From NCBI GenBank assembly GCA_023213395.1, contig CM041465.1, positions 26,977,741 through 27,041,740 of the forward strand: a stretch of 64,000 nucleotides of DNA, read 5' to 3'. The notes below the pieces were generated by a model. That model was not told the origin of the DNA and searched no databases. It saw only the letters and a list, made by a program, of their open reading frames with translations. Every line of letters starts with the position of its first letter. The stretch's first letter is position 1. This document shows positions 11,586-23,130 of this stretch, piece by piece. Made by a program: the position numbers and the translations under genes. Origin of the DNA: Cycas panzhihuaensis. Lineage: Eukaryota; Cycadophyta.

Positions 11586-12224
11586 TTATCCTTTAGCTTG
11601 ATCATCATTAACTCGCCTCGTCTTTTTAGTAATATGTGTCTCTTTAACATTCAGTGGTTCAAATGAAGTCCAAGTAGGTGTAGCTTGATTTGAATGAAGA
11701 TGAATGGTTGCAACTCTAACTTTATCTCCTAGAACTTTGACTTTTTCTTCTAAAATCTTTGTTTTGTGAGTAACTATCATATTATAAAGTTTCTCCTCCT
11801 CAAATGAAGGATCAACTTCACGTGTAACAAGGTGATCATTTATTTAACTTGAATTCTCTTGCTTAGTCTTTTCATCATAAACAACCTGCTCTAACACCTG
11901 TCTCACATGCTCAACAACATTAAAGTTAAATTCATTTATATTGAGGGTTTATCCTCCATAAATAGAATCTAAGTTGTCCCATACAGATTTAGAGGTCGTT
12001 ATTTCACAAACTTTAGAAAAAACATTATCATCTAAGGTGCAAAATAATATGGCTAAGGCTTTATTATCCCTTTTTATGTCTTCTTTAGTATTAAGGTCAT
12101 ATCCATCTTGTAGGTATCTCTAAAGATCATTTGTGATAAAGTAAGTTTGCATTGTTTTATGCCATTATGAAAAATCATGGCCATCAAATATAGGGAATCG
12201 TATTTGATTTAGATTGATTATCAT
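11586..12224 (-). pseudogene. Element A Gag-like ORF (UBN2-type N-terminal domain), with stops
   Basis: One frame runs from an ATG at 12224 to a stop at 11586, about 212 codons, interrupted by several nonsense codons. The N-terminal half has the copia Gag pattern: FPIFDGHDFS with W two residues later, then YFITNDL, ALAILFCTLDDNVF and TTSKSVWDNLDSIYGG. These correspond to the UBN2/DUF4219-like capsid region. The C-terminal half is unlike usual Gag: it is lysine-rich (KTKILEEKVKVLGDKVRV), has QATPTWTSFEPL, and has no zinc knuckle. Homologous ORFs sit at the same position in B and C. A role in particle assembly is inferred from the N-terminal domain only. Confidence 0.75.
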
Positions 12225-14464
12225 TTGTATAGAAAACTTTAGTACATAATCGAAAAAATATATGATTTTTAAGTAGATAAATACTTAAATGATGCAATAC
12301 TAATGTAAGTAGATGATAAAGATATTCCAAAAAGAATGTAATCCAATGTCAATAAGTTTATCAATGATGTGGTTTTGCCAATAACTTCCAAGAAAATTAA
12401 TGTAATACCTTTAAAAATGAAATGAGATTCCTTTTATATAAAAAGAAAATAACTTGAATGAAATATAATAACCTCTAAGCAAGGTTATTATATGAAATAA
12501 ATAATAAACTCTTAAAAGAAATATGCAAGTAATCACTTTCCAAAAAGAGTGGAATGCCCTTAAAAATAAAATGTGCCTTTGGAAAGTAAAGCATACTACT
12601 AACTAGATGTAACTTTTACAAGTGTAACAAGTGCATGAACTTTTTAAAAATGATGAAATGAAGAATTCTTTCAATAAGTGTAATATGCTCTCAATAATAA
12701 TGAATGAAGAATGCTTTCAATAAGTGTATGAACCTTTAAACAATGATGAATGAAAAATGCTTTCAATAAGTGTATGAACCTTTCAACAATGATGAATGAA
12801 AAGATACTTTCAATAAGTGTATGAACTTTTCAAGTATATGCTTTTAGAATAAATTAATGAACTTATAATATATAATTTCAAATACACCTTGAAATATAAT
12901 CATTATATAAGAAAATTTAGAAAGTAACTAAGATCTTTTAAATGTGCAGATCTAAAATAAAACTTCTTGATGATGAAGAAATAAAAAATTCTAAGCTTTT
13001 GATTTTTCAAATGAATAAATACTAACTTGAGCAAGAAAATTATCTTCTTTTTCAATGTAAGATTAATAAGTATTCCTTTTATCTATAATGAAGATATATG
13101 ATGTAGGAAATATGAAATGTATATATATATATATATATATATTCTCTTTAGAAAGATGAAAAATATGAAGAAACTTCCAAAATAACAAATTGTACCCATT
13201 TTAGGATGCATGACCACTTAGCTTGTCACTTGCTTTAGATGTATGTGATTGATTTTTTGTTGTAAATTATCTTAAAAGAAACTATATAAAATCTAAATAA
13301 AAGCTTCAAACATATATCAAGAGTAATTAATAAGATAAATAAAAGAAAGAACTTCTTAAAAGGTTAAGAGGACAAACCTGTTGAGATAAATTGAATGCTC
13401 AAGTTGATTAGCTTTAAAGTTGTACTAAACAATATCAAATTAAGATGAGATTATATCAATTTGAATATCAATAAAATATTTGTTCAACGGATTTGACCAT
13501 TTTGAAAATGGGTTCTTACAAATTAAGATTTTAATGCACAAATTATATGACCCCTTTTTGGGGCTTAACATGAGTTAGAGATTTAAAAGATCATGAAATA
13601 CTAATAAAAAAACTTATAAAATAATGTAAAATGATCAAATATAATTTAAAGAGCTACTTAATTTACTTTTAGTTAATAAACTTAAGAAATAATGTATACA
13701 AATATGTAATAATGACAAACTAGGAGCTTTTATATACCCAAACTTTGTCTACTTTGAAAGTCTACAAGAAAACTTCAAAACTTATAAATAAATATGTCAG
13801 TTCGAATAGAAATGAGTCAACTTCCCAACAAAATTAATGGATCTAAAATCTGATATTAAACAGAAAAGTTATATCAAAAATAGTAGAAGGTACTTTTTAT
13901 GTTAATAACTTAAAAACTTAAGAAAAAAAGATAATTGACTTTAACTAATTAAAATTAGGTCAAATCAGCTCCAAAGGTAGCAAATAGTCAGTCGAAATAG
14001 AAGCCTACAAATTTCTAGACTCAACGAGATAGTTTTCATCAGAAACCAATAACCCAGTGAAAAAATATTATGAAAAAGAGCCAGGTACCCTATGTATAAT
14101 TTTTTTTTTTTAAATAAAAAAGAAAGTTTTATAGAGGTTAAGTTAGGTCCTTGATAAACAAGTTGAAGGTCATGTTATCTAATAAGACAGAGGGCTAAGA
14201 TCTTAAAGGTGGCTTAAACTTAACAAATGGAATTACAATTTTATAAAAAATAATTAAATTTTATAAAACTCAATATTATAAATGGTAACATTAATCGATA
14301 TTAAAAAAGATTGAAATGTCGAATATACACGATGACCTGCATGATCTCCTAGAGATGAACTAGATCTGAAGCATGCGATCGAATCGATCGAAGGAGGATA
14401 GGATAGGGGCGCCAAGAATGCTGCAGGTGGATCAAGCATAAAACATCTTTAAAAAATAATATAT

Positions 14465-14553
<89 letters not shown>

Positions 14554-15392
14554 CAAAGAAATTGAATAGACAATGTGTAGAAATGAGGAGGAAATGAGTG
14601 TATATAGTCAATTGAAATGATCAAAATACACCACGAAGTAGAACGCAGATAGAGGCACCACAGATCGATACACAGATCAGGGCAAAAATACTAAAAAAAT
14701 AATGAAAAAATATATGTATTATTAAGAAAAGGGTGTGTACGGAGAAGAACAGAGAGGATGTCAGACGAAATGAAGATGAAAATGCTTGTTTAAATTCCAG
14801 ATATGAGGTGAGTTAAACCCACATGGGGTGCCCGAGCAGGAAGACTCAGATTGTATAAAAAAATTGAAAAAACTATGAAAAATAGTGCAAAAATGATAAA
14901 AACTTGAGAAACTGGAACTAAGGCTATATCTCACCAACAAAGAGGCAATTTATCATAAAATTTTAGAGGGAGTTAGATATCTGAGATGACTAGCTGCTGG
15001 TAAATTTTCATGAAAAACTGAGCTTTGTAGAGGAAAAACGAAGAAGAGGAATAAAAAATGCCCAAAATAGGGAATTGAGGTTCAATAATCGATATCTCTC
15101 AAAATAGGCAATTAAATTGTAAACGGTCTTTACCACAAGCTAGAAAATTTCATGCTAATCATAACAAATGATCATATAGAAGGGTTTCGTTTGAAGATGG
15201 AAAAGTTAGAATCGATCAAACATGAGGTAGCCGCGGGTAAAAAACGTACGAAGAAAATAAACATAAAAATTAATAATAAACGTCAATTTATAAAGTTTAA
15301 CTTTAGTATATCAAAATATTTATTCACATACCAATATTCGACGGAAATAAGTCATGAATTCACTTAATATACGTACCAATTGCCAACCATAA
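12225..15392 (-). other. Element A non-coding leader
   Basis: About 3.2 kb between primer site and Gag-like ORF, AT-rich and full of stops in all frames. It has an (AT)n microsatellite of about 85 bp at 14467-14551 and a shorter one at 13118-13141. Two segments recur in the leaders of B and C: one near 14955-15020 (ataaaattttaga followed by tagatatc) and one near 13490-13540. No gene was recognised. Confidence 0.7.
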
Positions 15393-15404
15393 GATCTGAT
15401 ACCA
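15393..15404 (-). other. Element A primer-binding site (tRNA-iMet type)
   Basis: The minus strand reads TGGTATCAGATC two bases inside the 5' LTR. It is complementary to the 3' end of plant initiator tRNA-Met, the usual copia primer, with one difference from TGGTATCAGAGC. Confidence 0.85.
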
Positions 15405-15406
15405 AA

Positions 15407-15729
15407 TGTAGGTTACGATGAAGATGAAGAGCAGAGCAATAAACCATGAGAAAACTAATCTATATTTGAAACATGCGAATACATCATTTTGATTAACCCA
15501 TTTTGCTTGAGAGTATACAAATTTCTTTGAATAGGTGGTGTTAATGAACACCATGGGAGATGACCCCATAAAATTTATACTTTTGAGGGAGGAGGGAAAC
15601 CTCCTCAACCCTTAATTCAAAATAATATAAAATAATATGCAACATTAATTAAACCTTACCTAACTTACTTTGAAGTGTTGTGCGTTGCATACTCCAAGGT
15701 GGGGTTAAGTGATGGACATTAACCCAACA
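15407..15729 (-). repeat. Element A 5' LTR
   Basis: 323 bp, plus-strand ends tgtagg and cccaaca. It pairs with 11178-11491 and is 9 bp longer through a duplicated aaataatat-type segment near 15625. Confidence 0.9.
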
Positions 15730-15734
15730 ATTAG

Positions 15735-16326
15735 AATTTATAATTACACTTTGATACTATATGAGAAATATAGAATAATATAATAGAATATAAAATACAA
15801 GTATAATAGTATAATTGACTCATGAGTAATGTACACAAGTAATGAATCAACATGAAAGTAAAGTAAATAATATATTAAGCATATATCAAGTATTCATAAG
15901 CATCATCACAAAAAAGACACCAAGATTTATACATAAAAAATGGAGTATGGGAAAAACCACGAGAGAAGGCAGAGTTGGGAGCTCCTCTTAATGATTAGAA
16001 TGAATACATCTCCTTTCTCAATCATTTCTCAAGTTTTCAAGTAGTGTATGTATATATTTATAATAATGTTCATCTCATAAGTAGCTTATCATTTCTCTTG
16101 AGCCTTTACATCATCCAATAGTATGATTACATGGATATACGTGTATCTCACATATCTCAATGTGTGTGATTAGTGAGATTTTGTATATGTTATTTCACAC
16201 TAATATTAAATAGTACATATATAATAAATTACATATTTTAATAAATCTTATATCAAGGCCCTTTAAAGTTAATTAAAATTTAGGATTTTAGAGATTGCAA
16301 TAATACCTATTACTAAAATGAAGGTA
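15735..16326. other. AT-rich spacer between element A and Copia-1
   Basis: No coding sequence. At 15748-15759 the minus strand reads TAGTATCAAAGT, a degraded tRNA-Met primer-site motif, followed on plus by tgagaaatatag; this may be the start of an older minus-strand LTR. No partner LTR was found. Confidence 0.4.
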
Positions 16327-16331
16327 AAAAC

Positions 16332-16977
16332 TATTGGATATTGTGACAACAATAGTTTGAGGCTAAAATTTTAGCATGTTAGCAGTGCAGTTTCCCCTCT
16401 AATCTTGTTCAGGGGGTTCCAAGGGGGGTGAGAGCCCCCCTTGGCCGAGGGTGCGGGGGGCCTTTGGAACGCCCCTCGCTAAGAGGGGGTTCAGGGGCGA
16501 TAGCCCCTGACCTAAGAAATTAGCCCTATAAACCATATTAAAATGTAAAGAGAATCAGGGTCGTTCAATACAAATACTCTAGATTCTACGGTTGAGATTT
16601 ATGCCTTGAATGTCCCTCTCATGTAGCCCGATTTAGGGCTTTTCTTATTATGTTGTATGTAACGTAATGTACTATGATGAGGGCGGCGACTGGTTGTTGT
16701 TCCTGAGATCACTCTGCTACTGATATGTACTTTTTCTCCATTTTACAGCAATAAAGATCGATACCTTTCCTGTGTGGATGTTTTCCCTAGTACACTGCTA
16801 GGGTTTTACCATGTTATATCGGGTGCATATATGATGTTTGGCTTTCATATTCATGTTATTGTATTATCTCTAAGTTTAGAACTTACATGTTAAATTCTAG
16901 TTTTGATTCCTCTAACTAGTTACAAAATAGTTCAGATCTTGTAGCATTTTAAGGTTTGGGACCTTGTATTCTCAACA
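16332..16977 (+). repeat. Copia-1 5' LTR
   Basis: 646 bp from TATTGGATATTG (terminal TG changed to TA) to TTCTCAACA. It has a GC-rich block at about 16398-16510 with several G runs in an otherwise AT-rich LTR, and a polyadenylation-like aataaa at about 16750. Many transitions separate it from the 3' LTR; divergence is very roughly 8-10 % by eye. Confidence 0.93.
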
Positions 16978-16979
16978 AG

Positions 16980-16991
16980 TGGTATCAGAGC
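16980..16991 (+). other. Copia-1 primer-binding site (tRNA-iMet)
   Basis: TGGTATCAGAGC begins two bases after the 5' LTR. It is complementary to the initiator tRNA-Met 3' end, as in most plant copia elements. Confidence 0.93.
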
Positions 16992-17051
16992 TGCCATTTT
17001 TTTTTCTATAGCGAGTTTTTAAAGGTTTTGGTGTCGGCTTTTCTACACCAA

Positions 17052-20000
17052 ATGGCGAAACTAACAGGTGCAAAGTTCGAGGTGGAGAAATTCAATGGCA
17101 AGAACAACTTCAAGTTATGGAATCTAAAAGCGCATGATATTCTTGTACAGCAGGGTTTGTACAAAGCCCTTGCAGGAAAATTGAAGAAACCTACAGGGAT
17201 GGACGATGATGAATGGGATGACTTAGACAAAAAGGTACTTAGCACAATATGATTATACTTAGCAGATGAAGTTTTGTTTAACATCGTAGGGGAGGAGACA
17301 ACAGTGGGATTATGGACCTGGTTGGAAGGCCTATATATGACCAAATCAGTAACGACTTGAATCTACCTAAAGAGGCAACTATACTCGTTATAGATGAAGG
17401 AAGGTACAAAAATTGCTAACCATTTAAATATTTTCAATACTCTTATTTGTCAGTTGACTAGTATCGATGTTAAAATTGAAGATGAGGACAAGGCTGTTAC
17501 CTTGTTATGCTCATTACCTGAATCCTGGGATAATATTGTCACCTCAATTAGTTTTAGCACTACAGATATATTGGATTATGATTATATTGTGAGTGCTTTG
17601 ATAATGGAAGAAGTGCAGAGGAAATCTAGTCTTGAAACCTCCACACCAGAAGCTATGACGGTAAGGGGTAGAACATTTGAGAGAGGAAAAAACTCTAGGG
17701 ATACATCGAGGTCCAAGTCAAAGAGAAAAAAGAGTAAACTTAGGTGTTGGCATTGTAATAAGACCGATCACCTCAAGAAGGATTGCTATAAAAGGAAGGA
17801 GTTCCATAAAAAGGAAGATCCTACCAAGGAGGCGAATCAGGTGGAGTCAAATCAAGGTATGGATGATGATGTCTTAGTTGCTTGTAATGTTTTTCATTAT
17901 CACCATGACTGGTTATTAGATTTAGGTGCTTCACACCACATGTATCCATACTAGAGTTGGTTCTCATCATACCAACCTTTTGATGGTGGTAATGTGCTTA
18001 TGGGAAATGAAGTTTCTTGTAAGACAATAGGCATTGATAGCATTAGAATTAAGATGTTCGATGGGGTAGTTAGAACATTAATTGAGGTTAGACATGTACT
18101 TGATTTGAAAAGGAATCTGATTTCCTTGGGTGAATTATATTCGAGTGGTTTTAAGCATACAGGTCATGAAGGAGTCCTAAAAGTGTCAAAGGGCACCTTG
18201 GTTGTTATGAAAGCCTTAAAGAAAGGAAATCTTTATATTTTAGTGGAAAGTACAGATGTCAACTAAGCAACTACAACATCAAAGACTGCAGAAGATCCAG
18301 CTCAGTTATGGCATCAGAGACTTGGGCACATAAGTGAGAAAGGACTTAAGGTGCTGGTAAACCGTAAGTTGCTTCCTGACTTGCAACTTTCAGATTTGGC
18401 TTTTTGTAAACATTGTGTTTTTAGAAAATAATGTAGACTTAAGTTTAAAGTAGAGAGTCACATTAGTAAAGGTGTTATGGATTACATACATTCAGATGTA
18501 TAGGGACCAGCCCCTAAAATATCTTATACAGGATCATTATATTTTGTCACATTTATAGATGATTACTCTAGCAAGGCATGGGTCTATTTTTTGAAAAGGA
18601 AATCTGAAGTGTTTAGTGTGTTTAAGCAGTTCAAGGCTCTAGTTGAGAATAATACTGGTAAGATAATCAAATGTTTAAGAACTGACAATGGAGGTAAGTT
18701 CAACTCCTTGGAGTTTGAGAACTATTGTAGAGAAGCTGGGATCGAAAGATACAAGACCACTAGCTATACTCCACAGAAAAATGGTATTGCTGAGCACATG
18801 AACATGACACTCTTGGAAAGAGCAAGAAGCATGTTGAGTAATGCTGGAGTGGAGTAGGGCTTGTGGGCGGAAGCTGTTCAAACAACTTGCTATCTGGTAA
18901 ACAGGTCACCATCACTTGCAATGGACTGCAAGATTCTTGAAGAGGTATGGACTAGACATCCATGTGACTATTCAAATTTGAGAGTTTTTGGTTGTGATGC
19001 TTATGCATGGACTGATAAAAGTAAACGTTTAAAGTTAGACCTAAAATCTAAGAAATGTATCTTTGTTGGTTATGGTGATAAAGATGGTGTGAAGGGATAC
19101 AAGTTGTGGGATCCTACTGCCCACAAAATCACCATTAACAGAGATGTTGTATTTGATGAATCTCCCCTTGTAAAATCGCATAAAGGAGAAGTTGAAATGA
19201 AATAGGAGCAGCAAGTTGAACATCAACAAGTTAAGTTTGAAATGCAGCCATTTGTGGAATTAGAAGAGTAGGAAGATCTTTCTGAAGATGAATCAGCAAC
19301 AGATTCACAGGAGTATGTGGACACTCCTCTGCCAATAGTTAGAAGATCTACATGAGTTAGTCATCCACCTGACAGGTACAACCCTTCTATTTCTATTGCT
19401 TTGGTTTCTAATGATGGTGAGCCCATATGTTATCAAGAAGTAGTAGACGATATCCATGGTGAGAAGTGGAAAAGGGCTATGCAGGAAGAGATATATGCTT
19501 TGAAGAAAAATAATTCATGGGACTTGGTAGAACTTCCACATGGTAGGAAGACTATTGGTTGCAGGTGGGTTTTCAAAAAGAAAACAGATGTTAATGGAAA
19601 GGTTAATAAATACAGGGCAAGACTAGTGGCTAAAGGTTTTACACAGAAAGCATGTATTGACTTTTATGAGATCTTTTCACCAGTTATCAAACTTGTTTCA
19701 ATTCAAGTGTTGTTAGCATTAGTAGCTTCTCTCGATTTGGAGTTGGAGTAGTTAGATGTAAAAATATCTTTTCTACATGGAGGTTTAGATGAGGAGATCT
19801 ATATGGATCAACCAGAAGGGTTTGTACAAGATGGTAGGAAAAGACTTGTTTACAGGCTCAAGAAATCATTGTATGGCCTGAAGCAATCAGCCAAACAGTG
19901 GTACAAGAAGTTTGATGCCTTCATGGAGAGCCAAAATTTTAAAAGAAGTGAGTATGATCATTATGTTTACTTTAAATTTATAAACAATAGCTTATTCATT

Positions 20001-20978
20001 ATCTTGGTATTATATGTTGATGACATGCTAGTTGCAAGCAAGAGCATGAAAGAAATCAATAAGCTAAAGGCTCAATTAGCCAGGACTTTTGATATGAAGG
20101 ATCTAGGAGCTGCAAAACAAATCTTAGGCATGGAGATACACAGCGACAGAAAAAATGGTAAGCTATGGTTATCACAGTAGAAATATGTGGAGAAGCTGCT
20201 AAGCAGGTTTGGTATGGCAAATGTGAAACCAGTGAGTATCACATTGGCTTCCCACTTCAATCTTTCTTCGAATATGAGTCCTAGTAGTGAAGAAGAAAAG
20301 GTTTACATGTCTCGTGTGCCTTATGCCAGTGTAGTAGGAAGTTTGATGTATGCCATTGTATGTATAAGATCTAATATTTCACATGCAGTCGGTGTAGTTA
20401 GCAGATTTATGGCAAATCTAGGAAAGGAACACTGGGCTGCAATGAAATGGGTGCTTCAATATTTGAGAGGCATAAGTGACTACTATATCACCTTTGGAGG
20501 TACAGGTAATCAGGTTTATGGATATGTCGATTCAGACTTTGTAGGAGATTTAAACAAAAGAAGGTATACTTCAGGTTATGTTTTCACTCTTGCAAATGGT
20601 CAAGTTAGTTGGATGTCTAAATTGCAGAGCACAATTGCACTGTCAACCATAGAAGCTAAATATGTTGCTGCAGCACATGCTTGTAAAGAAGCAATTTGGT
20701 TACAAGATCTATTGGTTGAGCTTGGAAGGAGATAGGAAAATGTAAAGGTATTTTGTGACAGTCAAAGTGCCATTTACTTAGCCAAGAATCCAACTTATCA
20801 TAGTAGAACAAAGCATATTGCTCTTAAGTACCATTTTATTAGATATGTTGTGGAAGTAGGTGGAGTGGTACTTGAGAAGATTTACACAAATCAGAATTGT
20901 GCTGATATGTTCACAAAACTAGTACTATTAGAGAAGTTCAAATGGTGTTTGACTTCTCTTGGCTTGGAGAAAAGATGA
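17052..20978 (+). pseudogene. Copia-1 Gag-Pol polyprotein, single frame with 14 nonsense codons
   Basis: From ATG at 17052 to TGA at 20976 one frame of 1308 codons holds every copia domain. Gag carries an intact CX2CX4HX4C zinc knuckle at 17745-17786. The protease motif at 17919 reads DLGAS, with Leu where catalytic DSGAS is usual. Integrase has its HHCC region near 18310-18420 and D, D and E at 18495, 18684 and 18792. RT has YVDDM at 20013. RNase H ends near TKHIALKYHFIR. Stops fall at 17250, 17358, 17391, 17952, 18264, 18429, 18501, 18855, 19203, 19269, 19353, 19749, 20178 and 20733. No indel was detected. The product would have packaged, copied and integrated the element. Confidence 0.95.
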
Positions 20979-21014
20979 TGAAGGGTCTAGGAAAGGTACC
21001 GGGTAAATTGTTGT

Positions 21015-21026
21015 CAAGGTGGAGAT
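21015..21026 (+). other. Copia-1 polypurine tract
   Basis: The sequence caaggtggagat lies immediately before the 3' LTR. It matches the usual copia tract that primes plus-strand DNA. Confidence 0.85.
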
Positions 21027-21674
21027 TGTTGGATATTGTGACAACAATAGTTCAAGGCTAAAATTTTGGCATGTTAGTGGCACAGTTTCCCCCCCCTAAT
21101 CTTTTTCGAGGGGTTCTAAGGGGGGCAAGAGCCCCCCTTAGCCGGGGGCTGCGGGGGGCTGTGGAACGCCTCCCGCTAAGAGGGGGTTCGAGGGTGATAG
21201 CTCCCAACTCAAAAAATTAGCCCTGTAAACCATATTAAAATGTAAAGAGAATCAGGGTCATTTAATACAAATACCCTAGATTCTACGGTTGAGATTTATG
21301 CCTTGGATGTCCCTCTCATGTAGTCTGATTTAGATCTTTTCTTATTATGTTGTATGTAATGTAATGTACTGTGATGAGGGCGGCGGCTGGTTATTGTTCT
21401 TGAGAGCACTCTGCTATTGAGATGTACTTTTTCTCCATTTTACAGTAATAAAGATCGATACCTTTCCTATGTAGATGTTTTCCCTAGTACACTGCTACAG
21501 TTTTACCACGTTATATCGGGTGCATATGTGATGTTTGGATTTTGTATTCATGTTATTGTATTATCTCTAAGTTTAGAACTTGCATGTTAAATTCTAGTTT
21601 TGATTCATGTAACTAGTTGCAAAATAATTCAAATCTTATGGCAATTTAAAGTTTGGGACCTTGTATTCTCAACA
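21027..21674 (+). repeat. Copia-1 3' LTR
   Basis: 648 bp, TGTTGGATATTG to TTCTCAACA, with intact terminal TG and CA. It carries the same GC-rich block (about 21088-21200) as the 5' LTR. Confidence 0.93.
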
Positions 21675-21679
21675 AAAAC

Positions 21680-22020
21680 CACTAAAAACTAATTGAATTA
21701 AAAACCACTTCTAATAAAAATTAGACTTTCAAATGTGCTTATTCAAAAAATATTTGAGGTCAATTAGATACATGTAGACTATTTTATTATCATTTAAAAT
21801 TTCATTAGTAGATTTTAGGCCTTATAGATAGTAACAAATAATACGATGTGATTGAAACCCTTATAATTTTCATAATTTTACTCCAAACTCTATAGTATAA
21901 CCACTTTAAATTTATGGAACAAGTATGTTCATTTTAGATCTGTAGTTTCTTTTTCAAAATTTAGTCCCATATATCCAAAAATTATCGACCTTTAATAATC
22001 CCTTTAATTGGCCAAACTGA
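21680..22020. other. AT-rich segment, probably leader of element H
   Basis: Lies between the Copia-1 duplication and a minus-strand primer site at 22021. Composition is like the leaders of the other minus-strand elements here. No coding sequence. Copia-1 may have inserted in this leader. Confidence 0.4.
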
Positions 22021-22032
22021 GCTCTAATACCA
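22021..22032 (-). other. Primer-binding site of element H
   Basis: The minus strand reads TGGTATTAGAGC, one base from the tRNA-iMet primer site, two bases inside a likely LTR start (TGTTACC at 22035). Confidence 0.65.
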
Positions 22033-22034
22033 CT

Positions 22035-22207
22035 TGTTACCACCCTCTTCCATATAAGTAATAGAATAGTAGCCCTCTTTATTGTGAGGATACCCTTAAA
22101 ATACCACTAAAATAGTCACCTTTTTACCATCCTCTTTCACATAAGTAATAGAATAACAATCCTCTTTAAGGTAAGGAGACCTCCAAAATGCTATTAAAAA
22201 AATTTAC
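22035..22207 (-). repeat. Start of element H LTR with an imperfect tandem duplication
   Basis: Two imperfect copies, 22035-22121 and 22122-22207 (period about 87 bp), share cataagtaatagaata-type and cctcttta-type segments. The first begins TGTTACC directly next to the primer site, so this is the LTR edge. The other LTR border was not found. Confidence 0.55.
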
Positions 22208-22254
22208 TGCAAGTATATAACCAAAGCTAGGATGATTCTCCCTAAGTATAAGAT

Positions 22255-22268
22255 GGGTATTTATAGCC
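22255..22268 (-). promoter_or_regulatory. TATA box of element H LTR
   Basis: The minus strand reads GGCTATAAATACCC, a textbook plant TATA box in the orientation set by the primer site at 22021 and at a plausible distance upstream of it. Confidence 0.6.
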
Positions 22269-23111
22269 ATCTAAACTCATTTCTAATTTTCCCTTTAGAA
22301 TACTAACTTCCTAATTAACTATTAATTATTCTAATTTCTTTATTCCCTCCAAATATTATCTTCTTAATTAAATATTAATTATTCTAATTCCTTTATTTTT
22401 TAGAACATAACATTTAGTTTCTCCTAAGGCAACTAGCCTATCCTAGCCCACCCTCTAAATAAATCTATATATTGAAACTTAATTTAGAAATGGGAAGGAC
22501 TAATTATAGTAGAATGTTGAAGGAATTAAGACTATGGGATGAATTTAATCATAGATAAATTAATAGGGACTCATCCATCCAATAATAATCTACTAGTGAA
22601 TATAAAAGGTTCAAAAGATACCTATATCTGATTCTAATAAGGCTTAAGCTTGAAGAGGTAAACTAAGATGAGAGAAATTACTCTTAATAGGACTAATGGT
22701 ATCCACTTAGTTCTCATGACTATACATAGTTGGGATAAATTCCTACTATTATATCTTTTTTTCTCCTTACTTAAAAAGATGTAAATGAAGATTGTATATG
22801 TACTAGTAGTTGATGTATATAGTTAGGAAAAGGTGTCAACTGGAGACAATAATTATAGAATATAGTCTAAAAATGATACATCAGTCTAATAATTTTCTAA
22901 TAAAAAATATCTAACCTATTGAAACTTGTATCTTAGGAGAGATAAATTAAGCAAGATAAGTGTTTGAGTTATTTAGTTATGAAATTAAGAGATTGTGAAG
23001 AAAGGCTATGTGTTATATATGTTCTTATATTTACACAAGTATAGAGATGAGTGGATGTACTCCTGATAAGTTGTGAGATTGTGAAGGAAACATTAGAAAG
23101 GTGATGAGATT
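22269..23111. other. AT-rich spacer, upstream part of H LTR and flank
   Basis: No coding sequence or further repeat border recognised. Part of it probably belongs to the H LTR. Confidence 0.4.
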
Positions 23112-23130
23112 AAAGAAAAACATAACTAAT

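Larger units (their letters stand above)
11178..15729 (-). mobile_element. Element A: non-autonomous LTR retrotransposon with 3'-placed Gag-like ORF
   Basis: Two LTRs (11178-11491 and 15407-15729) begin TG and end CA on the plus strand and are flanked by the 5-bp duplication attag (11173-11177 and 15730-15734). The primer site lies inside the right LTR and the polypurine tract inside the left LTR, so the element reads on the minus strand. Between the 5' LTR and the ORF is about 3.2 kb of AT-rich sequence without coding content. A Gag-like ORF follows, directly before the polypurine tract. No protease, integrase or RT is present, so it must depend on proteins from another element. Confidence 0.9.
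16332..21674 (+). mobile_element. Copia-1: complete Ty1/copia LTR retrotransposon
   Basis: A full-structure element of 5.34 kb flanked by the 5-bp duplication aaaac (16327-16331 and 21675-21679). It has two LTRs of 646 and 648 bp, a tRNA-iMet primer site, one Gag-Pol reading frame in copia order (Gag, protease, integrase, RT, RNase H), and a polypurine tract. The Gag start, with KFEVEKFNG and LVQQGLYKAL, resembles the Tork/TNT1 lineage. It is inactive because the polyprotein has 14 in-frame stops and the LTRs have diverged. Confidence 0.96.

Noticed and set aside
14349-14624. Open frame rich in Ile-Tyr on minus
   Set aside because: It is a translation of the (AT)n microsatellite.
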